A stretch of 64,000 nucleotides of DNA, from the NCBI GenBank assembly GCA_902779125.1, contig CACZAC010000001.1, positions 62,001-126,000 of the forward strand, written 5' to 3'. Every line of letters begins with the position of its first letter. Position 1 is the first letter of the stretch. The stretch comes from an uncultured Bacteroidales bacterium (lineage in GTDB: Bacteria; Bacteroidota; Bacteroidia; Bacteroidales; Muribaculaceae). The position numbers and the translations under genes are program-made. Below the pieces are notes generated by a model. The model saw nothing but the letters and a program-made list of their open reading frames with translations, was not told where the DNA came from and searched no databases. This document shows positions 24,091 through 33,468 of the stretch, in pieces.

Positions 24091-24849
24091 TTATTCGATT
24101 TCCTGATTGTCGTTGAGGCGCTGGCGCACTACTTCATAGATCATGATACCACCGGCAACCGACACGTTCAGCGAATTGATATGACCGAACTCGGGAATGT
24201 ACACCTGGGTGTCACATAATTTCATGATCTCGGGTGAAATGCCTTTATCCTCAGCACCAAGCACGATAGCAACAGGACCAGTATAATCAGCGCTGGTATA
24301 GGACGTCTTGCTCTTGTCGCTCGTGCCCACGACCCTGAAACCACTGTCACGCAACAGCTTAACAGCGTTCACCAGGTTGTGCTCACGGCAGACGGGCAGG
24401 TAATTCAAGGCTCCCGCCGAAGTCTTTACAGCATCGGCATTGGCACTCACGCTCTCACGGTCGGGGATAACAATGGCACTCACGCCGGCACATTCACAGG
24501 TGCGGGCTACAGCCCCGAAGTTGCGCACGTCAGTAACACCGTCAAGAACAACAATGAACGGATTCTCGCCGTCGTCAAACATCTGGGGCACCATATCCTC
24601 CAGATGGTAATAGGTGACAGCAGACATGAGCGCCAGCACGCCCTGATGGTTGCGGCGGGTAATGCGGTCAATCTTCTGCACGGGCACTCGTTGTACAGGC
24701 ACATGCAAAGCGCGGGCACGATTGCTGATTTCTTGGGCCGTCTCGTTGTTGAGCGTTTTGCTCAAGAAGATTTTATCGATGTCCTTACCTGCATCAATAG
24801 CCTCGAGTACGGCATGGATACCATAGATGTATTGGTTCTTGTCAATCAT
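24091..24849 (-). CDS. rlmB: 23S rRNA (guanosine(2251)-2'-O)-methyltransferase
   Basis: The 252-residue protein has the SpoU/TrmH methyltransferase motifs: NFGAVARTCECAGV, IVLGAEDKGIS and INSLNVSVAGGIMIYEVVRQR. An N-terminal substrate-binding part starts YIYGIHAVLEAI, as in RlmB. It 2'-O-methylates G2251 of 23S rRNA or a related site; TrmH-family specificity cannot be fixed from motifs alone. Its start overlaps the recN stop by 4 bases. Confidence 0.9.
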   Translation of the reverse strand: MIDKNQYIYGIHAVLEAIDAGKDIDKIFLSKTLNNETAQEISNRARALHVPVQRVPVQKIDRITRRNHQGVLALMSAVTYYHLEDMVPQMFDDGENPFIVVLDGVTDVRNFGAVARTCECAGVSAIVIPDRESVSANADAVKTSAGALNYLPVCREHNLVNAVKLLRDSGFRVVGTSDKSKTSYTSADYTGPVAIVLGAEDKGISPEIMKLCDTQVYIPEFGHINSLNVSVAGGIMIYEVVRQRLNDNQEIE

Positions 24850-26522
24850 GATGTTATGCTTGGATTATTGTTTCTGATCAGTGATTTGGCGTTCTCTATC
24901 GCAGCTTGATTCAAATCCTTGCCGCTGAGCATGCGCGCAATTTCAAGAATATGTTCCTGTTCGTCAAGCTGCTCCACTTGTGTTAGCGTCTCGGCAGTTG
25001 TATCGGTCTTGAATACGCGCAGGTGGTGAGCGCCATGGGCAGCCACCTGCGGCAGGTGAGTAATGGTGATGACCTGGATGGACTGTGCAATGTCGGCCAT
25101 CATCTCGCCAATCATATTGGCAATATCGCCGCTCACACCCGTGTCTACCTCGTCAAAGATGATGCTGGGCAGCTTCATGTGGCGAGCAATAATGGTCTTG
25201 ACACACAACATCACACGGGAGATTTCTCCGCCAGATGCAGTGTCCTTGATAGGCATGAGGCGCTGGTTCTTGTTGAACGCCATTCTGAATTCTACGCTGT
25301 CGGTGCCGTTGGGTGTCAGGTCAACTTGATTGAATGCCACGTCAAAGGCGATATTCTTCATGCCTAATGGCGTTGCCAGTGCCAGCAATTCTTTCACGAA
25401 ACGATTGGCCGCCTCTTGACGGTTCTTGGAAAGAACTGCAGCCAGCTCGAAGGCGGCACTTCGGGTTGTGGACACACGCGACTTGAGTTCCTCGATGATA
25501 TCGTCGTTATGCTCGATTTCGCCCAACTGGCGCTCATAGTCATGCTGTATGTCAATCAGATGGTTGACATCACGGGCATTGTGTTTCCGCTCGAGGGAAT
25601 AGATGGAGTTCAAGCGCTCCTCAATGCGAGCGAGTTCGGCCGGGTCATCGTTCAAGGTGTCCATGATGGAACTAACGCTTTGCGCGATGTCCTTCAGGTC
25701 GATGAGCGCCGTCGAAATTCTCTCAGCCATACCCTCAACGTCATTGAGGTTGCGTTCGGCCTCTACAAGCCGTTGGGAAATTGCCTTGAGGCGTTCCAAA
25801 ATGTTGTTCTCGTCACCGTTTAACTCATTTTCAACACTCCAAAGCGCCTCTTTGAGTTCAGTCACATTGCTCAACTTGCTTTGCAGCGCTTCCAACTGTT
25901 GGTCCTCATCAGGCTGCAACTGCATGGTCTGCAATTGGTCCAGTTGGAATCGGATATAGTCCTCGTTCTGACGCAACTGCTCAATGGCTTTCTGTGTCGT
26001 TTCCAGCTCCTGAAGGGCTTCACGGTAAGCACGATATATCTTCTGGTATTCCTCCAAGTGTTTCCCATTGTGTGAGATACTATCAAGGATAGACAGTTGG
26101 AATGCAGGCATGGACAACAGCATATTGCTGTGTTGCGAGTGAATGTCAAGCAGTTGTGTGCTCAACTCCCGCAATTGGTTGAGCTGAACGGGTGTGTCGT
26201 TGATAAACGCACGGGAACGACCGTTGGGCGACAATTCACGCCTCACCAGGCACTCTTGCTCGTTCCAGTCAATATCATTGATATCAAAAAATGGCTGCAG
26301 ATTGTATCCCTTGATGTCAAATGTCACCTCGACAACCGTTTTAGTCGAAGTGTCACGTATCGCTTTGGTGTCGGCACGTTCACCCAGGATGAGTGACAAT
26401 GCGCCCAAAATAATTGATTTACCAGCACCCGTCTCGCCTGTAATGATTGTCAACCCCTCGTTGAAATCGATATCAAGTTTGTCGATTAGGGCGTAGTTTG
26501 AGATGTGCAGTTGTTTGATCAT
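24846..26522 (-). CDS. recN: DNA repair protein RecN
   Basis: The 558-residue protein is full length for RecN, an SMC-like ATPase that helps hold broken DNA ends. It has a Walker A GETGAGKS at 29-36, a long central coiled coil (about 155-370), the ABC signature region (DTASGGEISRVMLCVKTI), and a Walker B SIIFDEVDTGVSG. It lies between porD and rlmB, overlapping the latter by 4 bases. Confidence 0.97.
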   Translation of the reverse strand: MIKQLHISNYALIDKLDIDFNEGLTIITGETGAGKSIILGALSLILGERADTKAIRDTSTKTVVEVTFDIKGYNLQPFFDINDIDWNEQECLVRRELSPNGRSRAFINDTPVQLNQLRELSTQLLDIHSQHSNMLLSMPAFQLSILDSISHNGKHLEEYQKIYRAYREALQELETTQKAIEQLRQNEDYIRFQLDQLQTMQLQPDEDQQLEALQSKLSNVTELKEALWSVENELNGDENNILERLKAISQRLVEAERNLNDVEGMAERISTALIDLKDIAQSVSSIMDTLNDDPAELARIEERLNSIYSLERKHNARDVNHLIDIQHDYERQLGEIEHNDDIIEELKSRVSTTRSAAFELAAVLSKNRQEAANRFVKELLALATPLGMKNIAFDVAFNQVDLTPNGTDSVEFRMAFNKNQRLMPIKDTASGGEISRVMLCVKTIIARHMKLPSIIFDEVDTGVSGDIANMIGEMMADIAQSIQVITITHLPQVAAHGAHHLRVFKTDTTAETLTQVEQLDEQEHILEIARMLSGKDLNQAAIENAKSLIRNNNPSITS

Positions 26523-26552
26523 TACTCAATTTAGAACACACCTGCCGGGGGA

Positions 26553-27473
26553 TTAATAGCTTGGCTTCTTAATATCGTCGAGACGTTTGGTCTCACTGGG
26601 ATATAGCTGATAAAGCATTTCATAGACTGACTCTTTCTCAGACATGTTGGCTTTGCTATAGATGTTGACAAGTTCATCAAGCTTAGCATCTTTGAACATT
26701 GTCAGGCAAACCGATAAGGGGGCCACCTCATAAATCTTTTTCAGATTTTCCAATGTATGGGTTATAGTGGAGCGTCCCTTGTCCACAGTAACCACCATCT
26801 GGTCTAGACCCATACGGTGATAGTCATACAGTATTTGACGGATAGCAGAGGTGGCATTGTCGGTAAAGGCACTCAAGACCGCACTGCGGTTGTTGTTGTC
26901 CTCAAAGGCCTTCCAACCGGTCTCGTTGGTGCTCTGCGCCAAACGCACAACCTGGGCAGCTCGTTCATAGTATGGGTCGCCACCTTTCAATTCAAAGGTA
27001 TCAAAATCCATACCGATAATCATGTAGGCCCAAAAGTTGAGAATGGCCGTCAGGTTGTCTTCCATCGTCATCTCCGAGAATGTGAGCGACATTCCGGTTT
27101 CATAGTTGAAGTTGATCTTAGTATCCTTGAAGTTGATGACTGTAGTAGTATAGGAACTATTATAAACAGGGCGTGAAGACTGAATTTGCAGTTCTCCCTG
27201 CATAGCGCCTGTATTGTTGTCCCAAGAACTGAGTATGAAGACTAAATTGCAGTGTATCTTCTCGTTGGTGCCAAATGTTGCATTGGTCCACTTGGTCATG
27301 TTCATGTAATCGCTCACAGCTTGCTTGAACTGGGCGAATACATCCTTGCTACCATTTGTAATCTTATCGAAATTGACAGTTACGTCACAGAGAAGTTCCG
27401 TAGCCTCCTCTTGAGCAACTACATTAAAGGCAGAAATGATAGTCAATAGTAATGCAAATAGAGTTTTCTTCAT
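26553..27473 (-). CDS. porD: type IX secretion system protein PorD (DUF4835)
   Basis: The 306-residue protein has a signal peptide (about 1-20, ending VVAQ) and the DUF4835 pattern: LLCDVTVNFDKITN, IHCNLVFILSSW, MQGELQIQSSRPVYNSSY and ILNFWAYMIIGMDFDTFELKGGDPYY. PorD is a component of the Por (type IX) secretion machinery of Bacteroidetes. Its start overlaps the coaBC stop by 4 bases, a gene order conserved in the group. Its presence supports reading the tail of the LRR protein as a sorting signal. Confidence 0.92.
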   Translation of the reverse strand: MKKTLFALLLTIISAFNVVAQEEATELLCDVTVNFDKITNGSKDVFAQFKQAVSDYMNMTKWTNATFGTNEKIHCNLVFILSSWDNNTGAMQGELQIQSSRPVYNSSYTTTVINFKDTKINFNYETGMSLTFSEMTMEDNLTAILNFWAYMIIGMDFDTFELKGGDPYYERAAQVVRLAQSTNETGWKAFEDNNNRSAVLSAFTDNATSAIRQILYDYHRMGLDQMVVTVDKGRSTITHTLENLKKIYEVAPLSVCLTMFKDAKLDELVNIYSKANMSEKESVYEMLYQLYPSETKRLDDIKKPSY

Positions 27474-28678
27474 TGTATAGTAATGTACTTGTGTAAAACA
27501 TCAACAATGTCACGGGCTACATCTCGCTTGGATTTGCACTCACCCTCAATGATTTCGCCTTTGTCAGTAAAAATGGTTACTTTATTGGTGTCGACCTGGA
27601 ATCCTGAATTCTTGTCACGCAAGGAGTTCATCACGATGAAATTCAACTTTTTACGCTCCAATTTTCCTTGTGCATTGACTTGTTCATTGTCAGTTTCCAG
27701 TGCAAAACCCACACTCACCTGATCGGCTCGCTTGTTCTGACCCACTGCTTTGGCGATATCGGGATTAGGCGTGAGATGTAGCACAGGGGCTGCGTCTTTT
27801 TCACGTTTAATTTTCTTTTCGGCAACATCAGCAACCCTGTAATCGGCCACAGCGGCACACAGGATGATGGCGTCACTTTGGGGCAAAGAATGCATCACGG
27901 CATCATACATCTCCATGGCAGTGGTGACATCGATGCGTGTAATATTGGCATTCTCCGTTTTTAATGAGACTGGTCCAGCTACCAGAGTCACCAACGCACC
28001 ACGGCGTGCACATTCTTCGGCAAGAGCAAAACCCATTTTGCCTGAAGAAAAATTACTGATAAAGCGCACGGGGTCAATTTTCTCGACGGTGGGACCGGCT
28101 GTAATAAGCACACGCTTGCCTTGCAGGTCACCACTTGACGAGAAAAAGTCGTCAAGGGCTTTGACAATGTTCTCAGGCTCTTCCATGCGTCCCTTGCCGA
28201 TGAGATGGCTGGCTAACTCGCCGGCAGTTGGCTCAATGATGTGATTGCCATAGCTGCGCAGCAAGTCCAGATTACGCACTGTGCTGGGATGCTTCATCAT
28301 ATCCAAGTCCATTGCCGGAGCGACAAACACCGGAGCCTTTGCCGACAGATAGGTCGTCACCAGCATGTTGTCGGCAACACCGTTGGCCATCTTGCCAATG
28401 GTCGATGCCGTGGCAGGAGCGATAATGAGGGCATCGGCCCACAGACCCAAGTCCACATGGCTGTTCCATTGCCCGGTGTTGGCAGTGAAGAATTCACTGA
28501 TGACCGGTTTCCCGCTCAATGTCGAGAGTGTCAACGGCTGAATGAACTGTTTGGCGTTAGGTGTCATGATGACCTGTACCTCGGCACCAGCCTTAACAAG
28601 CAGGCGGGTGAGAGTGGCACACTTATAGGCAGCGATGCCACCCGTTATTCCCAGTATGATGTGTTTGCCTTTCAACAT
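27470..28678 (-). CDS. coaBC: bifunctional phosphopantothenoylcysteine decarboxylase / phosphopantothenate-cysteine ligase
   Basis: The ATG at 28678 gives the normal start MLKGKHIILGITGGIAAYK; the longer frame from 28717 overlaps the upstream gene. The 402-residue fusion has an N-terminal flavin-dependent decarboxylase (GITGGIAAYK, PAMDLDMMKHPS) and, from about residue 180, a CoaB ligase (VLITAGPTVEKIDPVRFISNFSSGKMG, ILCAAVADY). It carries out two consecutive steps of CoA synthesis. It lies between the exonuclease gene and porD. Confidence 0.96.
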   Translation of the reverse strand: MLKGKHIILGITGGIAAYKCATLTRLLVKAGAEVQVIMTPNAKQFIQPLTLSTLSGKPVISEFFTANTGQWNSHVDLGLWADALIIAPATASTIGKMANGVADNMLVTTYLSAKAPVFVAPAMDLDMMKHPSTVRNLDLLRSYGNHIIEPTAGELASHLIGKGRMEEPENIVKALDDFFSSSGDLQGKRVLITAGPTVEKIDPVRFISNFSSGKMGFALAEECARRGALVTLVAGPVSLKTENANITRIDVTTAMEMYDAVMHSLPQSDAIILCAAVADYRVADVAEKKIKREKDAAPVLHLTPNPDIAKAVGQNKRADQVSVGFALETDNEQVNAQGKLERKKLNFIVMNSLRDKNSGFQVDTNKVTIFTDKGEIIEGECKSKRDVARDIVDVLHKYITIQ

Positions 28679-28697
28679 GATGCGCAATTGTGCGGTT

Positions 28698-29480
28698 TTA
28701 TTTCTTTTTGTACTCAATATAGAGTTTGGTGATGACTTGCTTGGTGTTCTCGGCGAAGTTGCTCTTCATCATCCAGTCATAATAGCCCAGGTCTAGCTTG
28801 GTAAACACGTCTTTGACAAGTTTGCCCTTGTGCTTGCCGAAGTTGAACACGGGCTCACGGTTTTCATTGTAGATAATGCGACCGGCCAGGTCCACGTTGC
28901 GGTTGTGCGACGAGTATTGTGACAGGAATTCAACGTCGTTGTGAAGCGGCTCGGGGTCGTTGGCATAGTGGTCCAACTGTGCCTTGAGCACTTCAAGCGT
29001 GGTCTTGGCGTCATCGGCTGCCGAATGATGGTTCTCCATCGGGTGGCCGCAATAGAATTGGCAAGCAGCCTCCAAGTCACGTTTCTCGCGCTTGTGGTAA
29101 ATGGTCTGGACGTCGATGAACCTGTGTTGGCTGGGGTCGAAAATGACACCAGCCTTGCTCATCTCCTGTGCCAACAAAGGAATGTCAAAGTGGTTGCTAT
29201 TGAAACCAGCGATGTCGCTACCCTCAAAGATGCGGGCAATGTCATGGGCCCGCTCCTTGAAAGTGGGCTCATTGACCAGATCCTCGTTGGTGATATGATG
29301 TACATCAATAGCCTGCTGAGGAATGACTTTCTCGGGGTTGAAGCGATAAGTCCTGGACTCCTCGCGGCCATCAGGATACACCTTAACGTAGGACAGCTCA
29401 ATGATGCGGTCCTCGGTGATATTCAGTCCTGTGGACTCCAGGTCAAAGACCACCAGCGGACGTTTCAGGTTAAGTTCCAT
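28698..29480 (-). CDS. DnaQ-like 3'-5' exonuclease
   Basis: The 260-residue protein has the DEDDh exonuclease signatures: VVFDLESTGLN (Asp and Glu of Exo I, about 10-20), GFNSNHFDIPLLAQEM (Exo II) and HHSAADDAKTTLEVL (Exo III). A C-terminal part (VFNFGKHKGKLVKDVF) is also found in Bacteroidetes homologues. It may act as a proofreading subunit or a repair exonuclease; the position right after dnaN supports a replication link. Confidence 0.9.
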   Translation of the reverse strand: MELNLKRPLVVFDLESTGLNITEDRIIELSYVKVYPDGREESRTYRFNPEKVIPQQAIDVHHITNEDLVNEPTFKERAHDIARIFEGSDIAGFNSNHFDIPLLAQEMSKAGVIFDPSQHRFIDVQTIYHKREKRDLEAACQFYCGHPMENHHSAADDAKTTLEVLKAQLDHYANDPEPLHNDVEFLSQYSSHNRNVDLAGRIIYNENREPVFNFGKHKGKLVKDVFTKLDLGYYDWMMKSNFAENTKQVITKLYIEYKKK

Positions 29481-29528
29481 GATTCCTTCTCTTTGGCTGT
29501 TTAGGTTTTAATGCCTAATACCGATTCA

Positions 29529-30650
29529 TCAGATCATCATGGGCATTTGCAGGACGACAAGGTCCTCGCCTGCTTCTTGCTCACTGGGAACAAAAACACC
29601 TGCACGAGCGGGGTCGAGCAGCTTGAGGTAAACGCCATCACTGTTGATGTTATTGATAACATCGATGACATCTGCGCTCTTGAAGCCGATATTCATGGGC
29701 TCACCGTTGTAATCACAAGCGATGGTTTCCTCGGCCGAAGTCGAGTGGTCCACATCTTGGGCAGTAAGTACTACCGATGATGCTGTGAGATCAAGGCGAA
29801 CAAGACCTCCAACGTTGGCAAACACCGCTACACGGCGCACAGCGTTCAGCAGTGTCATGCGGTCAACTGCCATGGTGTAGGGGTTATCCTCGGGGATTAC
29901 CGAGTTATAGTTGGGATAACGACCATTGATGAAGCGGCAAGAGAGCTGATAATCAGCGTTCTCAAAGGTGGCGCTGCTCTCATCGAGCGTAATGTTGATG
30001 TTCTCCTCGCTGGTTTGGCTGATAATGCTGGCAAGAATGCCGGCGGGCTTAGCGGGAAGAATGAATGAGCGTTCAAAGTTGGGCGCAACATTGCTCTGGC
30101 GGTAACGCACCAGTTTGTAGGAGTCGCTAGCAACAAAGACAATCATGTCGGGCTTGATGTCCCAGTAGATACCCATGAACTGAGGATGCAAGGGATCATT
30201 ACCTACTGCAAAAAGGGTGTGGTTGATACCTGATGCAATGTGCTTGGCGGGAAGTGAAAAAGACTTCACGTCACTGGCATTGGCGGCTTTCTCTGGATAC
30301 TCGTCACCATTGAGTGCCACTGCGTCATAATAACCGTTCAGATAGGTCACTTTGACAGCATAGGTCTCGTCATTGATTTCAAACGACAAGGCGGTGTCAG
30401 GAAGTTCCTTGAGTGAATTGATGGTGCGCTTAACATCAAGGGCGAATTTGCCGCTGCCTTCGGCATTCTGTACCTCGATGTTAGTGGTCAGGCGGGTTTC
30501 CATGTCACTACCCGTAATAACGAGGCGGTCACCACGCAGTTCAAACAAGAAGTTGTCGAGAATGGCGTACGCGTTCTTGCTGCTGTTTACCACTCTGCTC
30601 ACGGCGTTTAACCTAGTGAGCAATAATTTACTTTGGACGTTGAATTTCAT
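29529..30650 (-). CDS. dnaN: DNA polymerase III beta subunit (sliding clamp)
   Basis: The 373-residue protein is full length for DnaN with its three clamp domains: an N-terminal MKFNVQSKLLLTRLNAVSRVV, a middle GINHTLFAVGNDPLHPQFMGIYW and a third-domain IGFKSADVIDVINN. The C-terminus reads VLQMPMMI, the expected pattern. It starts the run dnaN, exonuclease, coaBC, porD, recN, rlmB. dnaA is not adjacent. A TATATTTG -7 box lies about 54 bases upstream. Confidence 0.97.
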   Translation of the reverse strand: MKFNVQSKLLLTRLNAVSRVVNSSKNAYAILDNFLFELRGDRLVITGSDMETRLTTNIEVQNAEGSGKFALDVKRTINSLKELPDTALSFEINDETYAVKVTYLNGYYDAVALNGDEYPEKAANASDVKSFSLPAKHIASGINHTLFAVGNDPLHPQFMGIYWDIKPDMIVFVASDSYKLVRYRQSNVAPNFERSFILPAKPAGILASIISQTSEENINITLDESSATFENADYQLSCRFINGRYPNYNSVIPEDNPYTMAVDRMTLLNAVRRVAVFANVGGLVRLDLTASSVVLTAQDVDHSTSAEETIACDYNGEPMNIGFKSADVIDVINNINSDGVYLKLLDPARAGVFVPSEQEAGEDLVVLQMPMMI

Positions 30651-30703
30651 ACAGTTATGTCTCTTTATAGTGTGATTAATTTTTTGTTTTATCTTTTAAC
30701 CTA

Positions 30704-30711
30704 CAAATATA
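30704..30711 (-). promoter_or_regulatory. -7 box of the dnaN operon
   Basis: TATATTTG on the minus strand matches TAnnTTTG, 53 bases before the dnaN start. No exact TTTG is found at -33. Confidence 0.55.
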
Positions 30712-30756
30712 GTGATTTTTTTGCTTATAGGGAGCAGTTGTTAATAAAAAAACGAA

Positions 30757-30791
30757 AAAAAGCGTCATCGATTGCCTCGATAACGCTTTTT
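30757..30791 (-). terminator. intrinsic terminator after the DUF1015 gene
   Basis: A hairpin pairs 30757-30771 with 30777-30791 (AAAAAGCGT .. ACGCTTTTT with an inner ATCGA stem and one internal mismatch). On the minus strand it is followed by a run of T residues. It lies between the DUF1015 gene and the dnaN promoter. Confidence 0.9.
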
Positions 30792-30841
30792 AAGGATTTT
30801 CAGTCTTCAGTAACCGGAAAACCTCCGATTGTCAACTGAAA

Positions 30842-32086
30842 TTAGTCGAGTTTGTGGATGATGAGACCCGAACGCAGTTTGGGCTCAAACCATGTGGCCT
30901 TGGGAGGCATGATCTTGCCGCTGTCAGCAATGTCGATGATCTGCTTCATGGTCACGGGATAGAGAGCCAGAGCCATCTTCATCTCACCACTGTCAACACG
31001 CTGCTTCAATTCGCCCAAACCGCGAATGCCACCAACGAAGTCGATGCGCTTATCGGTACGCAGGTCGGTGATGCCCAGGATGTCGCGCAGGATGTAATCA
31101 CTGCTGATGGTCACGTCGAGCACGCCGATGGGGTCATTGTCATCATAGGTGCCTTCCTTAGCGGTCAGCGAGTACCACTTGCCACCCAGATAGAGTGAGA
31201 AGTTGTGCAGCTTGGCAGGTTTATAAATCTCGGTGCCCTTTTCCTCGACGATGAATTTCTCGCGCAGTTTTTCCAAGAATTGCTCCTCGGTGTTGCCGTT
31301 CAGGTCAACAACAACGCGGTTGTAGTCCATCACCTTGAGGTGAGACTGCGGGAAGCAAACAGCCAGCAAGTAGTTATATTCCTCGGTGCCGTTGTGGTTA
31401 GGATCAGCCTTTGCCTTTTCTTCGCCCACATGTGCGGCAGCAGCGGTGCGGTGGTGACCGTCGGCAATGTAGAGGTAAGGAATCTCACTGAACTCACGGG
31501 TAATGGTGTCGATGGTCTCCTTGTCCTTGATAACCCACAGGGTGTGGCCGATACCATCCTCGCTCACGAAGTCATATTCGGGAGTGGTCTGAGCGGTGCG
31601 GTCAATGATATCCTCCAGGGTGCTGTTATCGGGGAAGGCCAGGAATACCGGCTCGATGTTGGCATTATTGATTTCAATGTGGTGCATACGGTCGGCTTCT
31701 TTCTCACGACGGGTGAGCTCATGCTTCTTGATGCGACCGGTGAGGTAATCCTCAACGCTGGCACCGACAACAAATCCGTACTGAGTGCGGCCATCCATGG
31801 TCTGAGCGTAGATATAGTAGCAGTCCTGATCGTCCTGTACAAGCCAACCTTTGTCTTGGAACTTCTTGAAGTTCTCAACAGCCTTGTCATAGACCTTGGG
31901 CTCATGTTCGCCAGTACCGGGTTCAAAATCGATTTCGGGCTTAATGATGTGGTACAGACACATCTCGTTGTCGCCAGCTTCGGCACGTGCCTCTTCACTT
32001 GAGAGGACGTCATAGGGCTTGGATGCAACTTTTTCTACATACTCTTTCGGCGGTCTTACGCCACGGAACGGTTTTACTTTAGCCAT
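30842..32086 (-). CDS. DUF1015 family protein
   Basis: The 414-residue cytoplasmic protein matches DUF1015 from its start (KPFRGVRPPKEYVEKVASKPYDVLSSEEA). Other features are IADGHHRTAAAAHVGEE (about 210-227), LGVLDVTI, DKRIDFVGGIRGLGELKQRVDSGE and PPKATWFEPKLRSGLIIHKL at the end. DUF1015 resembles a ParB-like nuclease/kinase fold, and some relatives have been linked to serine metabolism; the exact reaction is not established. It is 50 bases downstream of fur on the same strand and may be co-transcribed with it. Confidence 0.9.
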   Translation of the reverse strand: MAKVKPFRGVRPPKEYVEKVASKPYDVLSSEEARAEAGDNEMCLYHIIKPEIDFEPGTGEHEPKVYDKAVENFKKFQDKGWLVQDDQDCYYIYAQTMDGRTQYGFVVGASVEDYLTGRIKKHELTRREKEADRMHHIEINNANIEPVFLAFPDNSTLEDIIDRTAQTTPEYDFVSEDGIGHTLWVIKDKETIDTITREFSEIPYLYIADGHHRTAAAAHVGEEKAKADPNHNGTEEYNYLLAVCFPQSHLKVMDYNRVVVDLNGNTEEQFLEKLREKFIVEEKGTEIYKPAKLHNFSLYLGGKWYSLTAKEGTYDDNDPIGVLDVTISSDYILRDILGITDLRTDKRIDFVGGIRGLGELKQRVDSGEMKMALALYPVTMKQIIDIADSGKIMPPKATWFEPKLRSGLIIHKLD

Positions 32087-32135
32087 GATAAATGAACGGT
32101 TTTAAAAGTGTTAATAAGTTCTTTATATCTAAAAG

Positions 32136-32648
32136 TTATTGATGTTTTTTCTTTGTGTTGTCTTTGGACGGCTGCCGCGAACGCTTGAGCTTTCGGGCAC
32201 AGGTACTGCAGGTGCCATAGACATACAGGCTATAATGATCGGTATTAAACGCATTAAAGCGACGGGCATTCATGAATGCAGCGAAATTGGGGTCTCTCAC
32301 CTCCTTGACCTTACCACAGTTAGTGCATATCAGATGGGTGTGAGGCAGGGTAATGCGTTCATACTGGGCCTGCATTCCTTCAAACACATGACGCCGCAGC
32401 ATCTTGGCATCCATTAGCAGCTCTACGGTATTGTACACAGTGGAGCGGCTGACGCGAAAACCGTCATCATTAATGATCTGCTGCAGTTCCTCGATGGTGA
32501 AGTGGCCGTTGATGTTCAGGATATGGCTCAAAATGGCATAGCGCTCAGTTGTCTTGCGCATGCCGTGAGCATCCAGATAATCACTGAACTGACGCACAAT
32601 AGGATTATTGCTGGCTGCAAAATCTTCAATATTTGGATCGGTTTTCAT
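32136..32648 (-). CDS. Fur family transcriptional regulator
   Basis: The ATG at 32648 was chosen because the -7 box lies at 32657-32664, upstream of it; a longer frame from 32687 would place its start inside the promoter. The 170-residue protein has a winged helix (TIEELQQIINDDGFRVSRSTVYNTVELL) and two CxxC structural zinc motifs (CTNCG, CSTCARK), with an HTHLIC metal-site segment. Sensor type (Fe, peroxide, Zn) cannot be told. The promoter region has TTGCAA motifs that could be an operator. Confidence 0.92.
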   Translation of the reverse strand: MKTDPNIEDFAASNNPIVRQFSDYLDAHGMRKTTERYAILSHILNINGHFTIEELQQIINDDGFRVSRSTVYNTVELLMDAKMLRRHVFEGMQAQYERITLPHTHLICTNCGKVKEVRDPNFAAFMNARRFNAFNTDHYSLYVYGTCSTCARKLKRSRQPSKDNTKKKHQ

Positions 32649-32656
32649 CGATGTGA

Positions 32657-32688
32657 CAAAAGTACAACCAATTTTGCAATCAAGCAAA
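32657..32688 (-). promoter_or_regulatory. fur promoter with possible TTGCAA operator
   Basis: TTTG (32685-32688) and TACTTTTG (32657-32664) on the minus strand are 20 bases apart, a full Bacteroidales promoter only nine bases before the ATG. Two TTGCAA palindromes 12 bases apart overlap the promoter, which would suit autoregulation. Confidence 0.7.
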
Positions 32689-32723
32689 GTTTTGCAACAA
32701 TAAAACTAATAAATGCACTTGTT

Positions 32724-33374
32724 TTATCGGTGGCAATGAATGACTTGTTCCAGAGTCAACTCATTGACAGCGCCGACTGTAATGTCACTCAGAGTGGCGA
32801 CCTCGCTCGCGCTTAGCGTGGTAGCGATACCAATGACCCTTGCTCCCGATTTACGGGCAGCAATCAAGCCATTGCGCGAGTCCTCAAACACAATGCAGTC
32901 CTTGATGTCAATGCCAATCTGTTGGGCTGCCAGAACGAAGCATTCGGGGTCTGGCTTAGCATGGGTCACCATGTCACCTGTAATAACCTTGTCAAAAAGT
33001 GCGGGGAATTCGGGGTACTGACTGTATAGTGATTGCATCTTCTTGCGGTCGCTCGACGTGACAATGGCCATGGGGATGCCGGCTTCCCGCAGCCGTTGGA
33101 TAAAATCAAGCGCGCCAGGGAAAAACTCGTATTTCATGTTGCGCTCAAAATCAATCAGCCTGTCAACTATATTTTGACGCACCTCATCACTCTTGAAATA
33201 GCCTAGGATGCGCGCCAGGTGCATGCCCTTGATGTAGTGGGCAAAGTCAGGAATACCGGTCTTGTACTCCTCTTCCATAGCACCCCAAAAGATGGTGTAC
33301 TGTCCCTCGCTGTCAAGCAGCACGCCGTCGAGGTCAAACAGCACGCCGCAGTTTTTCTTTGTATTTTCGCTCAT
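32724..33374 (-). CDS. HAD family phosphatase (beta-phosphoglucomutase-like)
   Basis: The ATG at 33374 gives an N-terminus with the HAD nucleophile motif GVLFDLDGVLLDSE; the longer frame from 33458 crosses the promoter. The 216-residue protein has motif II (AIVTSSDRKK), and motifs III/IV (KPDPECFVLAA, CIVFEDSRNGLIAARKSGARVIG). The cap domain fits the PGMB/YcjU group acting on phosphosugars. It diverges from the FAD oxidoreductase gene. The substrate is unknown. Confidence 0.9.
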   Translation of the reverse strand: MSENTKKNCGVLFDLDGVLLDSEGQYTIFWGAMEEEYKTGIPDFAHYIKGMHLARILGYFKSDEVRQNIVDRLIDFERNMKYEFFPGALDFIQRLREAGIPMAIVTSSDRKKMQSLYSQYPEFPALFDKVITGDMVTHAKPDPECFVLAAQQIGIDIKDCIVFEDSRNGLIAARKSGARVIGIATTLSASEVATLSDITVGAVNELTLEQVIHCHR

Positions 33375-33404
33375 GATTGGTCGATGTATTGACAAATTAA
33401 GTTG

Positions 33405-33443
33405 CAAATGTAGCGAAAACTCATGAAAAATGATGTAATTTTG
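33405..33443. promoter_or_regulatory. divergent promoters of HAD and FAD oxidoreductase genes
   Basis: TACATTTG on the minus strand (33405-33412) and TAATTTTG on the plus strand (33436-33443) match TAnnTTTG. They are about 30 and 25 bases from their start codons. Confidence 0.55.
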
Positions 33444-33468
33444 TGCGACAAAATACATTTAATCTTTT

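Noticed and set aside
31205-32002. Plus-strand frame of 265 codons opposite the DUF1015 gene
   Set aside because: Hydrophobic pseudo-protein typical of an antisense frame; DUF1015 motifs on the minus strand are unambiguous.
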